A stretch of DNA of 64,000 nucleotides from an uncultured Clostridia bacterium (GTDB lineage: Bacteria > Bacillota > Clostridia > Christensenellales > CAG-314). Of this stretch, positions 44,621 through 52,950 are shown piece by piece. A model generated the notes under the pieces. It did not search any database and was not told the origin of the DNA. It saw nothing but the letters and a program-made list of their open reading frames with translations. The position numbers and the translations under genes are program-made. How positions within the stretch are numbered: position 1 is the first letter of the stretch; every line of letters starts with the position of its first letter. The DNA is taken from the NCBI GenBank assembly GCA_944364615.1, contig CALVWF010000009.1, forward strand, positions 1 to 64,000, written 5' to 3'.

Positions 44621-45808
44621 TCATCCTCTATAAAGTTTTGCAAGTCCCGACTTGGCTGTTTCACGGTAGCCTTCGCCGATGTCCTTGCCTGTTTCGTACA
44701 TTGTAAGTATTGCCGTGTCAAGCGTTATCTTGCGCGAATCGGCAAGAAACGTTGCCAGCCTCATTGCGTTTATGGCACGCATTGCCGCCACTGCATTGCG
44801 TTCTATACACGGTATCTGCACCAACCCGTTGACGGGATCGCAGGTAAGTCCCAGATGATGTTCCAGCGAAACTTCAGCAGCGTACTCTATCTGTTCGAGA
44901 GACATACCGCACATTTCCGCAAGACCTGCGCTTGCCATTGCGCAGGCAGTGCCTATTTCCGCCTGACAACCGCATTCGGCACCGCTTATGGACGCATTGG
45001 TTTTTACAAGATTTCCTATTATTCCGGCAGTAAGCAATCCGTTGACGATTTTTTCGTCATCCCAACCGAACGTCAGTTGGTAGTAACGGAATACCGACGG
45101 TATGACTCCGCACGAACCGCACGTAGGCGCGGTAACGACTTCCGCACCGCCTGCGTTTTGTTCGCTTACCGCAAACGCATACGCCGCGACAAGTCTGTTT
45201 TCCCTTGTCTGCATGCTTTCCTTTCTGTCCGTTAAAAGTAATTTTTTTGCACGACGCTGAACGTTCAGTCCGCCTTCCAGCACGCCTTCCGCCTGCAGAC
45301 CGTCCTCAATGTCTTTTACCATTACACGCCACATCTGTTTTAAATAATCCCGGATGTCGTTGCCTTCGCACCGCTCGGCATACTGCCACAATCGCAGATC
45401 GTTCTGTCTGCAAAAATCCGCAATTTGTTTGAACGTGCTAAGCGGATATACGTCCTCGTGTTCGACGGGAGATTCGCCTGCAATGACTATTTCGCCCCCG
45501 CCCACGCTGAACACCTGCATTTTGTCCACCTGTTTGCCGTCCTTATAAGCAAACAGTTCGAGTGTGTTGGGATGTACGCAGGGGCTGTCGCAGTCGAACA
45601 CCACTTCACAATTTCCAAGCACTTTGCGCAATGCCCTGTCGGTGCCGTGTCCCTTGCCCGTAAGCGCAAGAGAACCGTACAAAACAGCCTTGAACTGCCG
45701 ACAGTCGTGGTGCTTGTCCGCAAACAGCCTTGCAGCCTTTGCAGGTCCCATCGTGTGAGAACTGGAAGGTCCGACGCCCACTTTGTATAACTGACGTAAA
45801 GATTTCAT
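44621..45808 (-). CDS. sdaA: L-serine ammonia-lyase, iron-sulfur type, single chain
   Basis: 395 residues. It converts L-serine to pyruvate and ammonia with a [4Fe-4S] cluster. The beta domain comes first (VGPSSSHTMGPAKAARLF, about 12-29, and HEDVYPL) and the alpha domain follows (TAPTCGSCGVIPSV, AECGCQAEIGTACAM, CDPVNGLVQIPCIERNAVAAM); in Bacillus these are two subunits. Cysteines for the cluster lie in the last three motifs. Its ATG overlaps the dtd stop by four bases. It uses an amino acid and gives pyruvate, next to mgsA, so the operon may handle triose and three-carbon flux. Confidence 0.96.
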   Translation of the reverse strand: MKSLRQLYKVGVGPSSSHTMGPAKAARLFADKHHDCRQFKAVLYGSLALTGKGHGTDRALRKVLGNCEVVFDCDSPCVHPNTLELFAYKDGKQVDKMQVFSVGGGEIVIAGESPVEHEDVYPLSTFKQIADFCRQNDLRLWQYAERCEGNDIRDYLKQMWRVMVKDIEDGLQAEGVLEGGLNVQRRAKKLLLTDRKESMQTRENRLVAAYAFAVSEQNAGGAEVVTAPTCGSCGVIPSVFRYYQLTFGWDDEKIVNGLLTAGIIGNLVKTNASISGAECGCQAEIGTACAMASAGLAEMCGMSLEQIEYAAEVSLEHHLGLTCDPVNGLVQIPCIERNAVAAMRAINAMRLATFLADSRKITLDTAILTMYETGKDIGEGYRETAKSGLAKLYRG

Positions 45809-46245
45809 TTTTTCTCCATTTCTATTGTCACCGGTCCGTCGTTGACCTGCGTTATAGTCATGTCCGCACCGAACACTCCGTACTTTACGGTTACGCCCTG
45901 TTGTTCGATCAGTTTTCCTGCGTGCAGATACATTTCTTTAGCACGGTCGGGACGTTCGGCAAGTTCGAAACCGGGACGGTTGCCTCGCGATGTGTCCGCC
46001 ATCAGCGTAAACTGCGAAACAAGCAATATCTCACCTCCGCAATCCTTGACGGAAAGATTCATTTTGCCCTGTTCGTCTGAAAATATGCGCATGTTGGCGA
46101 TTTTTCTGGCAAGATAAACGCTGCTGTCCTCCGTGTCCTCTTTTTCCACGCCCCAGTAAACGACCAATCCCTTACCTATTTGCGAAACAATGCGCCCTTC
46201 CGCTTCCAGAACGGCGCTTTTTACCCTTTGAACGACTGCTTTCAT
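45805..46245 (-). CDS. dtd: D-aminoacyl-tRNA deacylase
   Basis: 146 residues. It removes D-amino acids wrongly attached to tRNA. The two signature motifs are visible: SQFTLMADTSRGNRPGF (about 80-96) and the C-terminal YGVFGADM, NDGPVTIEME (about 120-143). I took the ATG at 46245; the longer in-frame start at 46347 runs into the mgsA gene. It starts 14 bases after mgsA and overlaps sdaA by four bases. Confidence 0.95.
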   Translation of the reverse strand: MKAVVQRVKSAVLEAEGRIVSQIGKGLVVYWGVEKEDTEDSSVYLARKIANMRIFSDEQGKMNLSVKDCGGEILLVSQFTLMADTSRGNRPGFELAERPDRAKEMYLHAGKLIEQQGVTVKYGVFGADMTITQVNDGPVTIEMEKK

Positions 46246-46259
46246 CTGTATGTCCCCGA

Positions 46260-46637
46260 TTACTTTATTTCGTCGTTTGCCAATGCGGTAAGCATTATTT
46301 CCGCACTTTTTACGTTTGTCGCAAGGGGAATGTTCTGCACATCGCACAGCCTGAGCAACGCCGAGACATCGGGTTCGTGAGGCTGACTCGTAAGAGGATC
46401 GCGCAAGAATATTACAAGATCCAACTGACCGTCGGCTATCATAGAGCCTATCTGCTGATCTCCGCCAAGAGGTCCGCTCTTCATACGCTTGATTTTAAGT
46501 CCCGTTTCACCCATTACGAGAGTTCCTGTAGTACCTGTGGCAAACAATGTGTGCTTTGCCAACACATCCTTGTACTTGATGGCAAGGTCGATCATCTGGT
46601 TTTTCTTCTTGTCGTGTGCTATAAGTGCGATTCTCAT
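46260..46637 (-). CDS. mgsA: Methylglyoxal synthase
   Basis: 125 residues. It converts dihydroxyacetone phosphate to methylglyoxal and phosphate, a bypass used when phosphate is low or sugar phosphates build up. Landmarks: [12 protein letters not shown] (His8, Asp9), [24 protein letters not shown] (phosphate loop) and [14 protein letters not shown] with the catalytic Asp and His. Gap of 18 bases to the esterase gene upstream. Its neighbours sdaA and gph also act on three- or two-carbon phospho-metabolites. Confidence 0.96.
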   Translation of the reverse strand: MRIALIAHDKKKNQMIDLAIKYKDVLAKHTLFATGTTGTLVMGETGLKIKRMKSGPLGGDQQIGSMIADGQLDLVIFLRDPLTSQPHEPDVSALLRLCDVQNIPLATNVKSAEIMLTALANDEIK

Positions 46638-46655
46638 TTGCTTACCTCTCCTGAA

Positions 46656-47549
46656 TCAATTTTGTCTTGCAGTCAACATATCTGTAACGTACCTGAACAC
46701 TTCCGTTCCTTCGGGAATGGGCATCAGCGCAAATACGTGTTGCATGTGAGGAAATTCGTACAGCCTGACTTTGGCGCCTTTTTTGTCGGCGTTGTGCTTG
46801 AAAAGCAGGCAATCGGGGAAAAGCATGTCTGCCGACCCCACAAATATATCGGTGGGAGGAAATTTCTCGTCAGCGACGTCAACTCCATATACTCTGTAAT
46901 CGTCACGGTCGACATTTCCCCTGTAACTTGTGCCGTACAACATCAGTTCGGGCAGATACAGCATATAATCGCCGTCCAGATAGCGTTGAATTTCGGGGTT
47001 GCGCATGGAAACATCCAGCCACGGAGAAAACAAAGTCAACGACGCAGGCAATTGCAAACCGTTGTCGGCGCAATACTTGCTAACTGCCACGGCAAGTCCT
47101 CCTCCTGCGGAATCTCCCATTACGTACACGTTGTCTTTGCCGTACTTTTTAAGCACAGTCTGCAACAGCCCTGCTACCTGTGGCACTACTGTTTCACAGG
47201 TATAATGAGGCGCTTTGTTGTAAATGGGAAACACCACGCTTACATTTGCCGCCTTGTATAACTTTTGCAAAAATCGCCAATGAAACACCATCGGTTGATA
47301 TACGTAAGATCCGCCGTGCAGATAAAACACGCATTTTTCGCCGCTGCCGAATGTATAACACAAGGTGTCCTGTTCCGTATAACTGTCCGGCTTGATAATG
47401 CGCGAATACAGTAGCGGAACCTTGTAACTGCGACTGTTCTGACGCATCTTGCCGTCGATACATGAGGAAAGGTCGCCCAACATACGTATTCGCGCCTGTT
47501 TGGCTTTATTGAGTATTTCGTCGGTAAAGCTACTTTGTATACTTTTCAC
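46656..47549 (-). CDS. Alpha/beta hydrolase of the HSL / esterase group
   Basis: 297 residues from GTG. The oxyanion motif LHGGSYV (about 74-80), the nucleophile elbow MGDSAGG (Ser about 146) and the charge relay Asp (about 245) and His (HMQHVFA, about 275) identify an alpha/beta hydrolase of the hormone-sensitive-lipase group. Substrate unknown (short esters or lactones). The GTG overlaps the stop of the DtxR-type regulator gene before it, so both are translated together. Such coupling with a metal regulator is unusual. Confidence 0.9.
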   Translation of the reverse strand: MKSIQSSFTDEILNKAKQARIRMLGDLSSCIDGKMRQNSRSYKVPLLYSRIIKPDSYTEQDTLCYTFGSGEKCVFYLHGGSYVYQPMVFHWRFLQKLYKAANVSVVFPIYNKAPHYTCETVVPQVAGLLQTVLKKYGKDNVYVMGDSAGGGLAVAVSKYCADNGLQLPASLTLFSPWLDVSMRNPEIQRYLDGDYMLYLPELMLYGTSYRGNVDRDDYRVYGVDVADEKFPPTDIFVGSADMLFPDCLLFKHNADKKGAKVRLYEFPHMQHVFALMPIPEGTEVFRYVTDMLTARQN

Positions 47550-47917
47550 TCATTCCCTTCCTTTACTAACTCGCGTATTTTTGCAAAAGTTTCCTGACTT
47601 ATTACGTGTTCTATACGACAGGCGTCGCTTTCCGCCACAGCGGGGTCAACTCCCAACGACAACAGAAATGAAGTCAGGACATGGTGTTTTTCGTACACGC
47701 TTTCGGCATACCGTCTGCCCTCAACGGTAAAATCTATATTGCCTCTTTTGTCCACGGTGATATATCCTTTGGATTGAAGTATTCCCATCGCTCGGGAAAC
47801 ACTGGGCTTGGAGTACTGCAAAAAGTTGGCAACGTCTATTGCGTGAACTGCGGCGTTTTTCTCCTTCAGTATCAGAATGCTTTCCAGATACATTTCGCCC
47901 GATTCGTGACTTCTCAT
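47546..47917 (-). CDS. DtxR/MntR-family metal-dependent regulator
   Basis: 123 residues. Winged helix 1-70 (ESGEMYLESILIL, IDVANFLQYSKPSVSRAMGIL) and a dimerisation domain (about 71-123) with EKHHVLTSFLLSLGV and CRIEHVISQETF. The metal ligands of Bacillus MntR (Glu11, His77, Glu102, His103) have counterparts, but Asp8 is replaced. There is no SH3 domain, so it is the short MntR-like form. It leads a six-gene operon and starts 28 bases after a -10 box. Iron and manganese are both possible. Confidence 0.92.
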   Translation of the reverse strand: MRSHESGEMYLESILILKEKNAAVHAIDVANFLQYSKPSVSRAMGILQSKGYITVDKRGNIDFTVEGRRYAESVYEKHHVLTSFLLSLGVDPAVAESDACRIEHVISQETFAKIRELVKEGNE

Positions 47918-47944
47918 TTCTGTCCTCCGCCCTTTATATTTTCA

Positions 47945-47974
47945 ATTATACCATATCGTAAGAATAAAAATCAA
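47945..47974 (-). promoter_or_regulatory. Promoter of the six-gene operon
   Basis: Minus-strand TTGATT (47974-47969) and TATAAT (47950-47945) with an 18-base spacer. The -10 is preceded by TGG. Confidence 0.75.
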
Positions 47975-47993
47975 CTGTCGGACACAACATTGA

Positions 47994-48029
47994 CAAAAAG
48001 CCCAAGAAAGCATTTAACTTTCTCGGACT
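47994..48029 (-). terminator. Terminator of the G3P/kinase operon
   Basis: Minus-strand stem agtccgagaaag / ctttcttgggct (one G-U pair) with a 7-base loop, then five T. Confidence 0.9.
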
Positions 48030-48072
48030 TTTGACGTCGTACATCGACGGAAAAATTCAGAATATAAACATA

Positions 48073-49809
48073 TCACCACTTGGGACGAATAAACTTCTTG
48101 TCCTTTTCTTCCAGATCCAGTCCAAGCGTTCCGCCCGGATTCATCAGGTTGTCGGGGTCGAAGTGATGTTTGAGCGCCTTAAATATTTCCATCTGATTGG
48201 TACCTATCTGACCTTCCAGCCACGGGGCAAAGAACTTGCCTATTCCGTGGTGGTGAGATATGGCGGCACCGCTTTTTTGAATGTGATCGAGTATTCCCGT
48301 CCAGTAATCCACAAATTCTTCCAAAGTCGTCATACGTGCAATGAAAATAAAATACAGATTGGCTCCCTGCGGATAACAGTGGGACATGTGCGTCATACAT
48401 ATTGTATCAGGTCTGCTGTGACAGTACTCGCGGACAAGTTGATGTACGTGTTCCATCTGACTCCATGTGACGCTGCACTCGAGGGTGTCGGTCATAATAC
48501 CGAAGTCCTGCATTGTGTCGCGCAGATAGGGATCGGTAAAACGTCCTTTTTCCCAAGCCGATGTAACCGCGCCGGTAAGACTCAACGCCTTGTACTTGCG
48601 ACATATGCGTTTGACGTTGCGCGCAATGTTTTTGCAAAATCCCCTTTCGCCGTCGGTGAATCCCAAAAACAGGCAACGTCGGTGCGGTTTGTATCCCAAT
48701 GAGGACAGCATACCTGCAAGAGGCGATTCGTCCACACCGTAAAGGCGCATCATACAATCCGTTTCTTCAGGATCGGACAAACGGAATACGCTGGGACGTC
48801 CGCATTCGCACTGCATGATTTCCCTCGCCGCTTCCATTGCCGAATTCCAGTCCCTGAACATAAAGGAAAATTTGAAATGATTTTCCGGCATATAGCGGAA
48901 AACTTTCAACGTTACGTGCGTAAGTACTCCGAAAGTACCTTCCGAACCCATCATTATCTGATTGATGTCCGGTCCGGTTGCCTTTGCAGGGAAGGGTTCA
49001 GTCTTGACAATGCCTCTTGGAGTAACGTATTCCTGCGCAATTACGATGTCCTCTATTTTTCCGTAGTAGGTAGAGTTCTGTCCTGCTCCTCTCGTGACAG
49101 TCCAGCCTCCCACCGAAGAATATTCGAAGGACTGCGGAAAATGTCCGCAGGTGTAGGCGCGTTTGGCATTGAACAGTTTTACCGCATTGTTGAGCGTTTC
49201 TTCCAGTTTCGGACCCGACATACCCGCTTCCACGGTGATTGTCTGATCCACTTCGTTGAAATCTACTACTTTGTTGAAGTTCTTGCGCATATCGAGAGAA
49301 ATGCCGCCCTTCATACATTCCACTCCGCGGGTGACGCTGGATCCTCCGCCGTAAACGTAGAGAGGTATTTTTTCCTGCGTACACAACTTTACTATCTGCT
49401 CTATCTGTTCTTTGTCCGACGGATATACAACCACATCGGGAATGTTTTTCGCGATGTGCTGTCTTAAACGCAACAGGTCGTACATCGTCTTGCCGTAAGC
49501 AACGGACAATCGGTCGTAATCGCTTACGGACACGTTTTCCTCGCCCGCAATCTCTTTCAGTCTGTCAATTACAGCGTCGGGCAAATTTACCTTCTTGTCA
49601 AGAGTGACTTCTTCCAGTCCCAACGGTTCGCTGTACTGTCTGAAATCGTCGTCGGTAAGATGAAAAATTTCCTTCATCATCTTGTACAACGTTTCCTTGG
49701 GTACTTTGTTGTACTCGGGATCGCCCCATTTGAAAATGGAACGGTAACTCTTTGCCGGCGGTTTTTTAAGATACCATGCGGGTTCAAAACCCTTGTACGG
49801 TTTACTCAT
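48073..49809 (-). CDS. FAD-binding oxidase, alkylglycerone-phosphate-synthase-like
   Basis: 578 residues. FAD-binding PCMH-type domain about 110-295 (DVVVYPSDKEQIEQIVKLC, YGGGSSVTRGVE) and the FAD-oxidase C-terminal domain. The C-terminal motif ISHHHGIGK resembles the active-site histidine triplet of eukaryotic alkylglycerone-phosphate synthase, which makes ether lipids from acyl-DHAP. Bacterial relatives are annotated as D-lactate or glycolate oxidases, so the true reaction is open. It starts 12 bases after the sugar kinase gene with AAGGAG, and is the last gene of an operon centred on glycerol-phosphate-like redox enzymes. Confidence 0.88.
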   Translation of the reverse strand: MSKPYKGFEPAWYLKKPPAKSYRSIFKWGDPEYNKVPKETLYKMMKEIFHLTDDDFRQYSEPLGLEEVTLDKKVNLPDAVIDRLKEIAGEENVSVSDYDRLSVAYGKTMYDLLRLRQHIAKNIPDVVVYPSDKEQIEQIVKLCTQEKIPLYVYGGGSSVTRGVECMKGGISLDMRKNFNKVVDFNEVDQTITVEAGMSGPKLEETLNNAVKLFNAKRAYTCGHFPQSFEYSSVGGWTVTRGAGQNSTYYGKIEDIVIAQEYVTPRGIVKTEPFPAKATGPDINQIMMGSEGTFGVLTHVTLKVFRYMPENHFKFSFMFRDWNSAMEAAREIMQCECGRPSVFRLSDPEETDCMMRLYGVDESPLAGMLSSLGYKPHRRCLFLGFTDGERGFCKNIARNVKRICRKYKALSLTGAVTSAWEKGRFTDPYLRDTMQDFGIMTDTLECSVTWSQMEHVHQLVREYCHSRPDTICMTHMSHCYPQGANLYFIFIARMTTLEEFVDYWTGILDHIQKSGAAISHHHGIGKFFAPWLEGQIGTNQMEIFKALKHHFDPDNLMNPGGTLGLDLEEKDKKFIRPKW

Positions 49810-49821
49810 AGTCTGCTCCTT

Positions 49822-51348
49822 TCAGTCTTCCAGTTTGAGATAGAATTTCTGCAACTTGGAATAAAGTTTAAGATAGATGTTTTTATAGATTTCGTTGTAT
49901 TTTCTGACGCATTTCGGATCGGGAGTAAAACAATCGGTGTAATGAACCATTGCTTTGACGGCGCTGTGCGCGTCAGGGTAAACGCCTTTGGCTGTCATTA
50001 CCACTATCGCCGCGCCAAGTGCGCTTGTTTCATAGGTCTGAACACGCCTTACGGGTTTGTTGAACACGTTGGCCGCTATCTGACAGATAAGGTCGCTTTG
50101 CGAGCCTCCGCCTGACACGGATATTTGTCTGATATGTATTTTTCCCCTGCGTTCCATTCTTTCCAGTCCTTCACGCAGAGCAAAATCGATGCCCTCTATT
50201 ATAGCACGGTAAACGTGAGCGCGCGTGTGGAAATCGGTAAACCCTATTATCGCTCCTTTTGCCTCGGGAGTGGTAAGTCCCGCCTGCCAGAAAGGTTGCA
50301 ATACCAGTCCGTCGCTTCCTGCAGGAATAGAGGCTATTTCCTCGTTCATCATTTCTTCAACGCTTTTTCCCTCTTCGGCGGCGCGTTTTTCGAGATGCTG
50401 GGCGAAATTCTTTTTAAACCAACTTATCATCCAGTAACCGCGGAAAATCTGCACTTCGGGATTGTAGTAATCTTTAAGCACCGCAGGATAAGACGGCATA
50501 AAGGGTTCCGGCTCGAAATACTTCTTGCTGCTGAACTGTACAGTGCTGCTTGTGCCGAAGGAAATGCTTGCCACGTCGCTGTCTATACAACCTACGCCCA
50601 ACGTTTCGCATCCCTTGTCGCTGCCCGACGCAATGATTTCCAGTCCCTCGGGCAACCCCGTAAGCGCGCTTACCTCCGCAGTTATCGTACCCATGACTTC
50701 ACCGGGACTGACAAGCGGAGTCATCATCGACAACGGCAGTTCGAATATTGGGAAAAGCAATTCGTTTTCCTTGAACCAACGCTTTTTCTTGTTGTAAAAG
50801 GGAAGATGCCCTATTGCCGAGGCGTAGCAATCCACCAGATTGCCCGTCAGTTTGTAATTGATATAGGCGGACAGATGCGCAACTTTGTCCACCTTTGCCC
50901 ATATCTCGGGCTGGTTTTGCCTTACCCACGTCGTCTTGATCTTCTTGCGTATCGCATTGATGGTACGCGTCATCCCCACCAGAGAAAAAGCAACGCGTTG
51001 CAGCGTGGGTAACTTGGTGTCCAGTTTTGCCATTCGCTGATCCGACCACAGAATACAGTTTCGCAATACGTTGCGGTCAGCGTCCAGCAAAACCGCGGTA
51101 TCACGGAACGTATCCACCGACATTGCCACGACTTCCTTTAAAAGCAAGGGATTTTCTTCGCTTACCGAACGGCATATTTCGCACAGCACTTCCCAGTACA
51201 TTTCCGGATCCTGCTCCATATACCCGTTCTGCTTGGACAAGTAGGGCTTGTACTTAACCTGTTTTTTCACGAGAAGGTTGCCATGCTGATCGAACACTAT
51301 TCCTCGCATGCTCTGAGTTCCTATGTCTATGACAAAAGCATTGGGCAT
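49822..51348 (-). CDS. FGGY-family carbohydrate kinase
   Basis: 508 residues. The N-terminal FGGY domain opens with AFVIDIGTQSMRGIVFD, and the C-terminal domain carries the nucleotide-binding GSDKGCETLGVG and SGGGSQSDLICQIAANV. The family includes glycerol, xylulose and gluconate kinases. The substrate cannot be read: no GlpK-specific signature is apparent to me. The start ATG 51348 is 8 bases after GGAG inside the DUF1667 gene. In this operon it would supply a phosphorylated polyol or glycerol for the flavoenzymes that precede and follow it. Confidence 0.93.
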   Translation of the reverse strand: MPNAFVIDIGTQSMRGIVFDQHGNLLVKKQVKYKPYLSKQNGYMEQDPEMYWEVLCEICRSVSEENPLLLKEVVAMSVDTFRDTAVLLDADRNVLRNCILWSDQRMAKLDTKLPTLQRVAFSLVGMTRTINAIRKKIKTTWVRQNQPEIWAKVDKVAHLSAYINYKLTGNLVDCYASAIGHLPFYNKKKRWFKENELLFPIFELPLSMMTPLVSPGEVMGTITAEVSALTGLPEGLEIIASGSDKGCETLGVGCIDSDVASISFGTSSTVQFSSKKYFEPEPFMPSYPAVLKDYYNPEVQIFRGYWMISWFKKNFAQHLEKRAAEEGKSVEEMMNEEIASIPAGSDGLVLQPFWQAGLTTPEAKGAIIGFTDFHTRAHVYRAIIEGIDFALREGLERMERRGKIHIRQISVSGGGSQSDLICQIAANVFNKPVRRVQTYETSALGAAIVVMTAKGVYPDAHSAVKAMVHYTDCFTPDPKCVRKYNEIYKNIYLKLYSKLQKFYLKLED

Positions 51349-51350
51349 AA

Positions 51351-51701
51351 TCAAATCTCCATATCTGTTGTAGTTATAACGTCGACATCGCTGTCGAACA
51401 CTTTGCTTAAAACTACGCTTCCCGACGGAAGAGGTGTCGTTACCGTTACGTTTGCCAACATTTGCATAAGTTTAAAAATTTTGTCTTTGGGAATTTCGGC
51501 GGACGTTCTTACGGACACGACAGGAAAACCTTTAACCGTAGTACGCACGCTCGTGCATACAGTGCGCATGGGACACGTCATTTCGTCATAGGCAAATTGC
51601 TTGCCTCGTTTGCACCTTGCGCCCTCCACTTCGATGCCGTTTGCGCCCTCGGTAACCTTCAGTCGGCAACTGTTGGGACACACTATACATATCAGTTCCA
51701 T
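51351..51701 (-). CDS. DUF1667 protein
   Basis: 116 residues. Four N-terminal cysteines in CIVCPNSC and CKRG, then CPMRTVCTSVRT, suggest a metal site. This small protein often lies next to glycerol-3-phosphate dehydrogenase-like FAD enzymes in clostridia and Thermotoga, where it is thought to be a small partner subunit of the complex. It starts 3 bases after the FAD oxidoreductase stop and ends 2 bases before the kinase start, so it belongs tightly to the operon. Confidence 0.9.
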   Translation of the reverse strand: MELICIVCPNSCRLKVTEGANGIEVEGARCKRGKQFAYDEMTCPMRTVCTSVRTTVKGFPVVSVRTSAEIPKDKIFKLMQMLANVTVTTPLPSGSVVLSKVFDSDVDVITTTDMEI

Positions 51702-51704
51702 AGG

Positions 51705-52949
51705 CTAATCCTCCATACGCAGTTCTATACGGCTTTTCCGACTTGTCGCCGAAGATAAGTCAACCGTTATTCTCTGCATTTCGGGCGGTGACAAATGTAA
51801 GAATTTTTTTGAAAACACGCAGTTGCCGTCGATATATACTGCTACCTTTTTGTCCGTAACTATATCTGCGCTTCTGAAATACAGTATTGTCTTGTCACGC
51901 CTGTCGTTTATGTTGATTTTTTGCGGTACGTTGTACGAAAAAGCCTTGTCCGCCACAATGTCTATAAGACAACGTCCCGACCTTTCGGAACAGCTTCCGT
52001 CCGCAGCCGTTTCACCGCTTTCGGACACGTAGTCCACCAGATCGTTGACGTGCAAAGCGTTTCCGCAACAGAAAATACCCGTGCGCATCGTTTCGAGATT
52101 CTGATCCACGAGCGGACCTTTTGTTCTCTTGTCCAGTTGCACTCCGAGCGCGGTGGCTATTTCGTTTTCCGGAATAAGTCCGACTGCCAATATAAGACAG
52201 TCGCAATCGACGATTTTTTCGGTACCTTTTACAGGACGCATCTGTTTGTCTACCTGACAGATTTCCACCGCTTCCACACGTCTGTCGCCCAACACCCTTG
52301 TAACCGTTGTGGACAGATGTAGCGGAATGTTGAAATCTTCAAGACACTGATGTATGTTGCGCGGCAATCCGCTGGGGGTGCTTTTGGCTTCGTAAACTCC
52401 TTCCACCGTTGCGCCTTCGAGAGTAAGACGTCGCGCCATTATAAGTCCGATATCCCCCGAACCCAAAATAACGCACTTCCTGCCCGGCATAACGCCTTCG
52501 AGATTGACAAGGTTCTGAGCCGTACCCGCGGTAAACACGCCTGCGCCTCTGTCCCCCTGAACGAAAATCTGATTGCGTGTACGCTCGCGACAACCTGTTG
52601 CCAGAATTATCTTCTTGCATTGTGCCTGCTTCACTCCGTCACGGCAGAGGTAGGTCACTGTAAAACCGTCCTCTGCCTTGTGCTGAATGTCCGTGACAAA
52701 CGACCAGAGGCTGACCTGTACGTTGCTGCTTTTTAACAAAGCGGTAAATCGCTCGGCGTATTCGGGTCCTGACAGTTTTTCCCCGAAACGTATTACGCCG
52801 AATCCGTCGTGTATACACTGTTTCAGAATACCGCCCAACCGTCCTTCACGCTCTATAAGCAATGTTTTCTTGCCCGACTTGTCGGCACGCAATACTGCCG
52901 ACAGCCCGGCAGGACCGCCGCCTATAACTATAATGTCGTAAAATGCCAT
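51705..52949 (-). CDS. NAD(P)/FAD-dependent oxidoreductase (GlpA-partner type)
   Basis: 414 residues. FAD-binding Rossmann GGGPAGLSAVLRAD at about 9-22, a second dinucleotide fold at about 160 (CVILGSGDIGLIMA), CGNALH near 306, and a C-terminal SoxA/GlpB-like segment. Members of this group form a two-component dehydrogenase with a GlpA-like subunit and DUF1667. The start MAFYDI at 52949 follows the stop of the upstream gene after one base (TGA-T-ATG). Confidence 0.92.
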   Translation of the reverse strand: MAFYDIIVIGGGPAGLSAVLRADKSGKKTLLIEREGRLGGILKQCIHDGFGVIRFGEKLSGPEYAERFTALLKSSNVQVSLWSFVTDIQHKAEDGFTVTYLCRDGVKQAQCKKIILATGCRERTRNQIFVQGDRGAGVFTAGTAQNLVNLEGVMPGRKCVILGSGDIGLIMARRLTLEGATVEGVYEAKSTPSGLPRNIHQCLEDFNIPLHLSTTVTRVLGDRRVEAVEICQVDKQMRPVKGTEKIVDCDCLILAVGLIPENEIATALGVQLDKRTKGPLVDQNLETMRTGIFCCGNALHVNDLVDYVSESGETAADGSCSERSGRCLIDIVADKAFSYNVPQKININDRRDKTILYFRSADIVTDKKVAVYIDGNCVFSKKFLHLSPPEMQRITVDLSSATSRKSRIELRMED

Positions 52950-52950
52950 A

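Noticed and set aside
46245..46347. Longer dtd start
   Set aside because: It would overlap mgsA by about 90 bases and add residues absent from the family.
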